Shown here: piece by piece, positions 1-5,225 of the stretch | Numbering within the stretch: position 1 is the first letter of the stretch | How the letters are laid out: every line of letters starts with the position of its first letter | Origin: Bacteroidota bacterium | GTDB lineage: Bacteria > Bacteroidota > Bacteroidia > B-17B0 > Aurantibacillaceae | Reading direction: 5' to 3' | Assembly: GCA_025360565.1 (NCBI GenBank) | Contig: JANYBY010000419.1 | Location: forward strand, 1-6,147 | Length of the DNA stretch: 6,147 bases | Notes under the pieces: model-generated | What the model saw: the letters and a program-made list of their open reading frames with translations, nothing else | Told to the model about the DNA's origin: nothing | Database searches by the model: none | Position numbers and translations under genes: made by a program

Positions 1-933
1 GCGGGAGGAAACGCAAAAGGCGATCATAGTAAGAATAAAAGTGGCAAACGGAAAAGAGGTTCGTTTATATTGTTCCACTTCGTAAAATTCAATCCTATCC
101 GATCCTTTTAATTTTTCGCGTACAATAAAATCTTTTAATTCAAAATAATCCATCGCTTCTACTTTGCTTTCAAAGCGCCACATATCTGAGGGTTTAAATT
201 GAAGTTTCATTTTTTTTGCTCCTAAAAATGTATTGGTTTGTTTAAAAATGGGTTTCTGATTCTTTAAAGTGTCCAATCGGTCTTGCTCAATTATTTTTCG
301 CTCGTAAACATCGCTTAAAAGCCATTGGTCCGAAATGCTATCCCATTTCATACTTGCGGCACTTAAAAAATACGTTTGTTTGTTATTAATAATATCCTCA
401 ACGGTAATTTTATAAGCGGTGTTTACCTTATTATCAAAACTTTCAAAATACATGATCCGGTTAGAGCCAATTTTTTTATGGATATTGTGTTCATCGCTGT
501 TATAATTCCGGTTGATCCATTTATCTTCAAAACCCACTTTTATTTTAAATACTTTGGGTAGTATTAAATGATTCAATAAAAAAGAAGAGAACCCGATAAT
601 AAAAGCGCCCATTATATAAGGCCTTAAAATACGCCCGAAACTTGTGCCGCCGCTGTATATGGCAACAAACTCGGTTTGCTGCGCCATTTTTGAAGTGAAA
701 AAAATAACGGCAATGAATGTAAAAAGCGGTGAAAATAAATTACCGTAATAGGGAATGAACATAAGATAATAATCAAATACGATCTCTTTTAAAGGAATAG
801 GTTCGGTGGTGAATGTTTGAATTTTTTCTTTTATATCGAACACAATAAAAATGAGCAATATTAAAGTGATCGAAAACAAAAAGGTTTTCAAAAATTTGCC
901 TAAAATATATCTGTCTAATTTTTTTAAAAGCAT
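1..933 (-). CDS. LptF/LptG-family LPS export permease, C-terminus cut by window edge
   Basis: Inner-membrane subunit of the Lpt transporter, which with LptB extracts lipopolysaccharide from the inner membrane and passes it to the LptC/LptA bridge. Translating the minus strand from the ATG at 933-931 gives 311 residues with no stop before the window edge. The layout fits the YjgP/YjgQ family: an N-terminal basic stretch (MLLKKLDRYIL), membrane segments at about 13-33, 57-80 and 104-125, a long soluble periplasmic part at about 130-285, and the start of a fourth membrane segment at about 293 (FPFATFILTMIAF). Typical family motifs are visible: IPYYGNLFSPLFTFIAV, and the TEFVAIYSGGTSFGRILRP stretch near the third helix. 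The remaining C-terminal helices, roughly 40-60 residues by family length, lie outside. The start ATG shares one base with the tgt stop (TAATG), indicating translational coupling. Whether it is LptF or LptG cannot be decided from this sequence, so no symbol is given. Confidence 0.9.
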   Translation of the reverse strand, partial: MLLKKLDRYILGKFLKTFLFSITLILLIFIVFDIKEKIQTFTTEPIPLKEIVFDYYLMFIPYYGNLFSPLFTFIAVIFFTSKMAQQTEFVAIYSGGTSFGRILRPYIMGAFIIGFSSFLLNHLILPKVFKIKVGFEDKWINRNYNSDEHNIHKKIGSNRIMYFESFDNKVNTAYKITVEDIINNKQTYFLSAASMKWDSISDQWLLSDVYERKIIEQDRLDTLKNQKPIFKQTNTFLGAKKMKLQFKPSDMWRFESKVEAMDYFELKDFIVREKLKGSDRIEFYEVEQYKRTSFPFATFILTMIAFCVSSR

Positions 934-2063
934 TATAAACGCTGTTGTACCTGCACCACCATTTTATTTTTCCAGTCCAAAAAACTTCCATCAATAATTC
1001 TTTTGCGGGCTTCTTTTACCAGCCATAAATAAAAGCCAAGGTTGTGTATGCTGGCAATTTGTGCCGCTAAAATTTCGTTACAAACAATTAAATGTCTTAA
1101 ATAGGCTTTTGAATATTCTTTATCCGCAAAGGTTGTTCCGTTCTCATCCAACGGCGAAAAATCATTTTTCCATTTTTCGTTACGAATATTGATGATGCCA
1201 TTTTGGGTAAATAATAAACCGTGCCTTGCATTGCGCGTTGGCAGCACGCAATCAAACATATCAATTCCCAAAGCGATACATTCTAAAAGATTAGCCGGTG
1301 TACCAACGCCCATTAAATAGCGTGGTTTTTCTTTTGGTAAAATGTTGGTCACCACTTCTGTCATCGCGTACATTTCTTCGGCGGGCTCGCCAACACTTAA
1401 TCCGCCAATGGCATTCCCAAAACAATTTTTAGAAGCAATAAATTCAGCCGATTCTATCCGCAGATCTTTGTACACACTTCCTTGCACAATCGGGAAAAGT
1501 TCCTGCTCATATCCGTAATGTGGTTCTGTTTCTTTAAATTGTTTTACGCATCTATCCAGCCAGCGATGCGTTAAACCCAAAGAATTTTTGGCGTACTTTA
1601 ATTCGCAAGGGTAGGGTGTACATTCATCAAAAGCCATAATAATATCCGCGCCAATTGTTCGCTGAATATCCATGGCACTTTCGGGACTAAAAAAATGTGT
1701 GCTCCCATCAATATGACTTTTAAAAGTGGCACCTTCTTCAGTTAATTTTCGTTGATTGGCCAAAGAAAAAATTTGGTAACCACCGCTATCCGTTAATAAT
1801 GGTTTATCCCAGCCGTTAAATTTATGAAGTCCACCTGCTTCTTTTATTACCTCAAGGCCCGGACGTAAATACAAATGATACGTATTTCCTAAAATTATTT
1901 GAGCTTCAATATCATTTTTTAATTCACGCTGATGAACTGCTTTCACCGTGCCTGCTGTGCCAACGGGCATAAAAATGGGAGTTTCTATGAGTCCGTGATG
2001 GGTTTCAAGTAAACCGGCCCGGGCTTTAGATCGTGTATCGGTATTTAATAATGTAAACTTCAA
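933..2063 (-). CDS. tgt: Queuine/preQ1 tRNA-ribosyltransferase (tRNA-guanine transglycosylase)
   Basis: Cytoplasmic enzyme that exchanges guanine-34 of GUN-anticodon tRNAs (Asp, Asn, His, Tyr) for preQ1 in bacteria, on the route to queuosine. The 376-residue product has the full family length and the key motifs: LTDSGG with Asp92, MAFDECTPYP with Asp146, IVQGSVYKDLR at 192-202, IGGLSVGEP around 219-227, and DMFDCVLPTRNARHG with the expected nucleophile Asp271. The C-terminal zinc site is unusual. Where other bacterial Tgts have CxCxxC, this protein has Gly309, Thr311 and Asp314; only the histidine of SIHN (His340) remains. From memory other Bacteroidota Tgts look the same, so this is probably lineage-typical rather than damage. 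The start is TTG: the frame has TGA directly upstream of it, the next in-frame Met is residue 32, and the TTG start gives the normal MKFTLLNTD N-terminus. The gene lies 18 nt after the HAD phosphatase and overlaps the permease start by one base. Confidence 0.97.
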   Translation of the reverse strand: MKFTLLNTDTRSKARAGLLETHHGLIETPIFMPVGTAGTVKAVHQRELKNDIEAQIILGNTYHLYLRPGLEVIKEAGGLHKFNGWDKPLLTDSGGYQIFSLANQRKLTEEGATFKSHIDGSTHFFSPESAMDIQRTIGADIIMAFDECTPYPCELKYAKNSLGLTHRWLDRCVKQFKETEPHYGYEQELFPIVQGSVYKDLRIESAEFIASKNCFGNAIGGLSVGEPAEEMYAMTEVVTNILPKEKPRYLMGVGTPANLLECIALGIDMFDCVLPTRNARHGLLFTQNGIINIRNEKWKNDFSPLDENGTTFADKEYSKAYLRHLIVCNEILAAQIASIHNLGFYLWLVKEARKRIIDGSFLDWKNKMVVQVQQRL

Positions 2064-2081
2064 TCATTGCAAAGATAACAA
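2064..2081 (-). promoter_or_regulatory. Short HAD-tgt spacer with a possible internal -7 element
   Basis: The 18 nt between the phosphatase stop and the tgt TTG hold TATCTTTG (2077-2070 on the minus strand), a full match to the Bacteroidota -7 consensus TAnnTTTG. No convincing TTG -33 element sits at the usual 17-23 nt upstream; the nearest TTG is about 25 nt away, inside the phosphatase gene. There is no Shine-Dalgarno-like sequence. An internal promoter for tgt is possible but unproven, and the eight-base match could be chance. Confidence 0.35.
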
Positions 2082-2759
2082 TTAAGGGGTTTTATGCTGA
2101 AGCAATTCCTTAAATAATATTAAAACATCGTGCATGTTTTCATGCTGATGATCGGCGGCGGCAAATCCTTTCATGTGTTTATGTTCCGCGTCGGGTACCG
2201 CAATTACGCGCATTTGAGCGGCTTTGGCGGCAATTACACCATTTACCGAATCCTCTATCACCACGCATTCATTCGGATTAATTTGTAATTTATTGGCGCA
2301 AATTAAAAAAACTTCAGGGTGCGGTTTTCCGTGAGACATAAATTCGGCCGAAACAGTCACATCAAAATTAGTTTGAAGATTTAATTTTTTTAAAACCGCG
2401 TCCATCAATCTGTGCGAAGAAGAGGTGGCCAATCCAATTTTGAGATCACTTTTTTTCGCGTGATGCAAAAGATCCAAAATGCCTTCAATTATTTTTCCTT
2501 CGTTGTTTATCAGATCAATTAAAAGATCCAGCACTTCGGTTTCAAGTTGCGCAGGACTAATGTGTGTAATTTTATGGTGTTTTACCCATATTTCTGTAAC
2601 TTCTTTAAATCGCATGCCGGTGGTTTTTCGGCAATCTTCATCGCTAAAACTGATGCCCGCTCGGTTAAATCCGCTGATCATAGCCTTTCGCCACAAGGGT
2701 TCGCTGTCAATAATAACTCCATCCATGTCGAAAATAACGGCTTTTATAGGGCTGTACAT
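2082..2759 (-). CDS. hxpB: HAD-superfamily sugar-phosphate phosphatase, HxpB/YniC-like
   Basis: A small cytoplasmic haloacid-dehalogenase-like hydrolase expected to dephosphorylate sugar or hexitol phosphates using Mg2+. The 225 residues carry all four HAD motifs: motif I IFDMDGVIIDSEPLW with nucleophile Asp11 and acid/base Asp13; motif II in LATSSS (about 110-115); the lysine in SHGKPHPEV (Lys145); and the acidic metal-binding pair in VIEDSVNG (Glu169, Asp170). The helical cap lies between about 20 and 85. The KTTGMRFKEVTEIW stretch, SKPHP-type loop and VIEDSVNGVIAAKAAQMR region resemble E. coli HxpB (hexitol phosphatase, formerly YniC) more than beta-phosphoglucomutase, although beta-phosphoglucomutase and other subfamily I phosphatases share the fold. 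The substrate cannot be read from sequence, so the symbol is a family-level assignment. It starts with ATG, has no Shine-Dalgarno sequence (upstream AATTAACA), and is the first gene of the minus-strand string ahead of tgt. Confidence 0.85.
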   Translation of the reverse strand: MYSPIKAVIFDMDGVIIDSEPLWRKAMISGFNRAGISFSDEDCRKTTGMRFKEVTEIWVKHHKITHISPAQLETEVLDLLIDLINNEGKIIEGILDLLHHAKKSDLKIGLATSSSHRLMDAVLKKLNLQTNFDVTVSAEFMSHGKPHPEVFLICANKLQINPNECVVIEDSVNGVIAAKAAQMRVIAVPDAEHKHMKGFAAADHQHENMHDVLILFKELLQHKTP

Positions 2760-2784
2760 TGTTAATTAAGTTGTTTACTAAATG

Positions 2785-2792
2785 CAAATATA
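2785..2792 (-). promoter_or_regulatory. Probable -7 promoter element for the HAD-tgt-lpt string
   Basis: Reading the minus strand, TATATTTG matches the Bacteroidota -7 consensus TAnnTTTG. A TGTG lies 17 nt upstream (about 2813-2810) in roughly the place of the TTTG -33 element, with one mismatch. The expected transcript start, a few bases downstream near 2781, gives a leader of about 20 nt before the ATG at 2759. This is inferred from consensus only. Confidence 0.5.
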
Positions 2793-2818
2793 AAAGTATT
2801 TACGCATAACACAGGCTG

Positions 2819-2826
2819 TACCTTTG
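2819..2826 (+). promoter_or_regulatory. Probable -7 promoter element for the glycosyltransferase operon
   Basis: TACCTTTG matches TAnnTTTG exactly and ends only four bases before the ATG at 2831. With the usual spacing the transcript would start at about 2830-2831, giving a leaderless or nearly leaderless message. The -33 region is weak: TTTACG at 2799-2804 is the best candidate, with a spacer of about 16 nt. It lies in the same 71-bp gap as the opposite-facing promoter, so the two could share regulation. Confidence 0.5.
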
Positions 2827-2830
2827 CTCT

Positions 2831-3985
2831 ATGTTATTCCCTCAATTCACCGAATTCGGGCTGCCTGAACTTTTGTCGGTTTTTGCCGCATTAGGATTTA
2901 TTATGATCATTGTTGGTTATTTTATAAATCTATTCCCTCTTGCTTTTTACAAAAACATACCGCCGGCAAGCAATGCAATTTATCAGCCGGTATCCATTGT
3001 AATTTGTGCTAAGAATGAAGATGAAAATTTAACCGAATTTTTACCAAAGGTGATGAGTCAGGATTATCCTGAGTTTGAGGTAGTGGTTGTAAACGATTGC
3101 AGTTTTGATAATACCGAAAACGTGATAGATGAATTCGCTTCAATTTTTCCAAATCTTAAAAAAGTGACTATTAAAGAAGATGGCTATTACAAACACGGCA
3201 AAAAATTTGCGCTCCTTGTTGGAATAAAAGGAACAAAATACAATCAGTTATTGCTAACAGATGCCGATTGTTACCCTTCATCAAACCAATGGTTAAAACA
3301 AATGGCCTCCAAATTCTCAAATCAAAAAGAAATTGTGTTGGCTTATGGCGCTTACGAAAAGCCTGCAGATGGGGAGAAAACATTTATTAATAAATTGATC
3401 CGTTTCGATGCGTTTATGATAGCAGTAAATTATTTATCGGCTGCTATAAAAAATAAAGCCTACATGGGTGTTGGCAGAAATCTGGCTTATACCAAAGATC
3501 TTTTTTTTAAGCACAAAGGATTTTCAAGTCATTACCATATTAATTCGGGCGACGATGATCTGTTTGTGAACGAAGCGGCTAATAATTTAAATACAGATGT
3601 TTGTATAAGCCACGAGGCCATAACGTATTCCAAATCGAAAAAAACATTTCGGGATTGGCGTTTGCAAAAGGCGCGGCATCTTACTACATCGCCATTGTAC
3701 ACGGCCGGATCAAAATCAAGGATCATGTTCTATTGGTTTTCGCAATATTTTTTTTATTTATCGTTAATTGGCTTGTTCTTGTCGATTAACACTATGCTTT
3801 TAATTCCAATTGTTTTAATTTTGAAGATGGTGGTGCAATTGATCATTTTAAATAAAGCCTGTAAAAAACTGAACGAACCTGATCTTTTGATTGGAAGTGT
3901 TATTTACGAAATGCTCTTGTTATTTATTTACCCGGTTTTTCATCTATACAAACTGTTTTTTAAACCAAACAAGTGGACGAATTAG
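2831..3985 (+). CDS. Membrane-anchored family 2 glycosyltransferase
   Basis: Inner-membrane protein with a cytoplasmic GT-A catalytic domain that should transfer a sugar from a nucleotide-sugar donor to an unknown acceptor, perhaps a lipid or envelope glycan. The 384 residues show an N-terminal membrane helix (about 14-36), a GT2 domain from about 53 (VSIVICAKNEDENL), the VVVVNDCS strand with Asp89, the metal-binding DxD as TDADC (Asp144, Asp146), an acidic catalytic-base motif GDDDLF (241-243), and Gln279-x-x-Arg282-His283 in the position of the processive-enzyme QxxRW motif. Three or so membrane helices follow at about 298-320, 321-340 and 352-372. This layout resembles chitin/hyaluronan/cellulose-synthase-like GT2 enzymes, but the His in place of Trp and the small size leave processivity open. 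The donor, acceptor and product cannot be read from the sequence. It is the first gene of the plus-strand operon and its end overlaps the sigma-factor start by 13 nt. Confidence 0.9.
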   Translation: MLFPQFTEFGLPELLSVFAALGFIMIIVGYFINLFPLAFYKNIPPASNAIYQPVSIVICAKNEDENLTEFLPKVMSQDYPEFEVVVVNDCSFDNTENVIDEFASIFPNLKKVTIKEDGYYKHGKKFALLVGIKGTKYNQLLLTDADCYPSSNQWLKQMASKFSNQKEIVLAYGAYEKPADGEKTFINKLIRFDAFMIAVNYLSAAIKNKAYMGVGRNLAYTKDLFFKHKGFSSHYHINSGDDDLFVNEAANNLNTDVCISHEAITYSKSKKTFRDWRLQKARHLTTSPLYTAGSKSRIMFYWFSQYFFYLSLIGLFLSINTMLLIPIVLILKMVVQLIILNKACKKLNEPDLLIGSVIYEMLLLFIYPVFHLYKLFFKPNKWTN

Positions 3986-4596
3986 ACGAAAACGAAAGTA
4001 AGTTAACTACCAAAGCGGTGTACGATTACCGTTTGGTTAGGCGTGCTGTGGAGAAGGGCGATCAGAAAGCGTATGCCGAGTTAATGCATCGTTATAAAGA
4101 AAGCGTTTACTTTACTATGTTAAAGATGAGTAATAATAAGGATGACGCTGAGGACCTCACTATTGAAGCTTTTGGAAGGGCATTTAAAAAATTAGAACAA
4201 TACAGTCCTAATTTTGCGTTTAGCACCTGGTTGTTTAAAATTGCGAGTAATAATGCTATTGATTTTATCAGAAGAAAAAAACAAATGTTTTCGGTTTCTA
4301 TTGATACAAGAACTGAAAATACGGAGGGAAAGGAGCATTCATCAAATATTAAATCGGGTACACTTGATCCGGAAGAGCATTTTATTAAAAAGCAAAAAAT
4401 AGAACAGGTAAGGCTTTTGGTTGATAATTTAAAACCGAAATACAAGGAGATGATAGAGCTGTTTTATTTTCATGAAATGAGTCACGAGGAGATCTCAAAA
4501 AAACTCGACCTTCCTATTGGAACAATAAAGGCTCAGTTATTCAGAGCACGTGACCTGCTTTACGCCGCTTTAAAAAATAGCAAAGAGAAGTATTGA
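3973..4596 (+). CDS. ECF-type RNA polymerase sigma-70 factor
   Basis: Directs core RNA polymerase to alternative promoters. The 207-residue product has only sigma regions 2 and 4, as ECF factors do. Region 2 spans about 31-103 (AYAELMHRYKESVY, DDAEDLTIEAFGRAFKKL, then FSTWLFKIASNNAIDFIRRKK for -10 recognition and melting). A charged linker covers about 104-140. Region 4 spans about 144-200 and contains the helix-turn-helix HEEISKKLDLPIGTIKAQLFRAR for -35 binding. The start is GTG at 3973, inside the end of the glycosyltransferase gene. The frame has a TAA four codons upstream with no ATG between, and the next in-frame Met is residue 38, in region 2. No anti-sigma gene is adjacent, unlike the Bacteroidota FecI/FecR pairs that control TonB-dependent uptake. 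The extended N-terminus (MDELDENESKLTTKAVYDYR) matches a widely conserved Bacteroidota ECF type as I remember it. Its stop TGA overlaps the rsmG start. Confidence 0.95.
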   Translation: MDELDENESKLTTKAVYDYRLVRRAVEKGDQKAYAELMHRYKESVYFTMLKMSNNKDDAEDLTIEAFGRAFKKLEQYSPNFAFSTWLFKIASNNAIDFIRRKKQMFSVSIDTRTENTEGKEHSSNIKSGTLDPEEHFIKKQKIEQVRLLVDNLKPKYKEMIELFYFHEMSHEEISKKLDLPIGTIKAQLFRARDLLYAALKNSKEKY

Positions 4597-5225
4597 TCTC
4601 TATTATCCAAAAATATTTTCCGGCACTTACACCACTTCAGATCTCTCAATTCGGGCAATTACAAGAGCTTTATACTTTTTGGAACAATCAAATAAATGTT
4701 ATTTCGAGAAAGGATATAGATCTTTTGTATGAACGGCATATTTTGCATTCGCTTGGCATTGCTAAGGTGATCGAATTTAAACCCGGTACAAAAATAATGG
4801 ATGTGGGCACAGGCGGCGGTTTTCCCGGAATTCCTCTGGCAATTCTTTTTCCTGAAAGTGATTTTTTATTGGTGGATGGTACCGGCAAAAAAATAAAAGT
4901 GGTGAATGAAGTTAGCCAAGCTTTAAAATTAAAAAATGTTACCGCCCGCCAGCAAAGAGCGGAGGAGGTGAAAGAAAAATTTCATTTTGTGGTAAGTCGC
5001 GCCGTTACCGAGTTTCCGGTGTTTTACAATTGGGTTCGTGAACGTTTTTTAAAAGATAATTTTAATGATCTGCAAAATGGCATTTTGTATTTAAAAGGCG
5101 GAGATCTGAAAGAAGAATTCGGAAGGTTTTATAACGAAGCAAAATTTTTTGATCTGAAAAATTATTTTGAAGAAGAATTTTTTGAAACTAAAAAAGTAGT
5201 TTATTTAAAAGTTAAGCATGGGTAA
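4593..5225 (+). CDS. rsmG: 16S rRNA (guanine527-N7) methyltransferase RsmG (GidB)
   Basis: Cytoplasmic SAM-dependent enzyme that methylates N7 of G527 in the 530 loop of 16S rRNA; in other bacteria its loss gives low-level streptomycin resistance. The 210 residues match the family in length and motifs: NVISRKD (35-41), RHILHSL (48-54), the SAM-binding glycine loop MDVGTGGGFPGIPLA (69-83), the LLVDGTGKK strand with acidic Asp95, FVVSRAV (132-138), and LYLKGGDL (155-162). The proposed start is TTG at 4593, which overlaps the sigma-factor stop as TTGA. It gives the expected short N-terminus before YFPALTPLQ, and the next in-frame Met (residue 69) is inside the SAM loop and so too late. The purine-rich AGAGAAG just upstream (4584-4590) may help initiation. 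Its end overlaps the next gene by 8 nt. Confidence 0.95.
   Translation: MISIIQKYFPALTPLQISQFGQLQELYTFWNNQINVISRKDIDLLYERHILHSLGIAKVIEFKPGTKIMDVGTGGGFPGIPLAILFPESDFLLVDGTGKKIKVVNEVSQALKLKNVTARQQRAEEVKEKFHFVVSRAVTEFPVFYNWVRERFLKDNFNDLQNGILYLKGGDLKEEFGRFYNEAKFFDLKNYFEEEFFETKKVVYLKVKHG

Noticed and set aside
376..561. Plus-strand 61-codon open frame
   Set aside because: It lies wholly antisense to the LptF/LptG-family permease, whose frame is open and family-like across the whole stretch; its product resembles nothing.
773..994. Minus-strand 73-codon open frame across the tgt-permease junction
   Set aside because: It overlaps the tgt end and permease start in a different frame; both of those are clearly real.
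1122..1139. Frameshift or degraded C-terminus in tgt explaining the missing cysteines
   Set aside because: Sequence on both sides stays in frame and aligns gap-free with the family, and the length is normal, so substitution is the better explanation.
2064..2081. preQ1 riboswitch ahead of tgt
   Set aside because: Only 18 nt separate tgt from the upstream gene, with no room for the aptamer and no hairpin plus A-rich tail visible there.
2479..2769. Plus-strand open frames of 96 and 72 codons
   Set aside because: Both are antisense to the HAD phosphatase, which has all its motifs; they are shadow frames.
4107..4445. Minus-strand 112-codon open frame
   Set aside because: It is antisense to the sigma-factor gene, has a low-complexity Ser/Leu-rich product and no recognisable motif.
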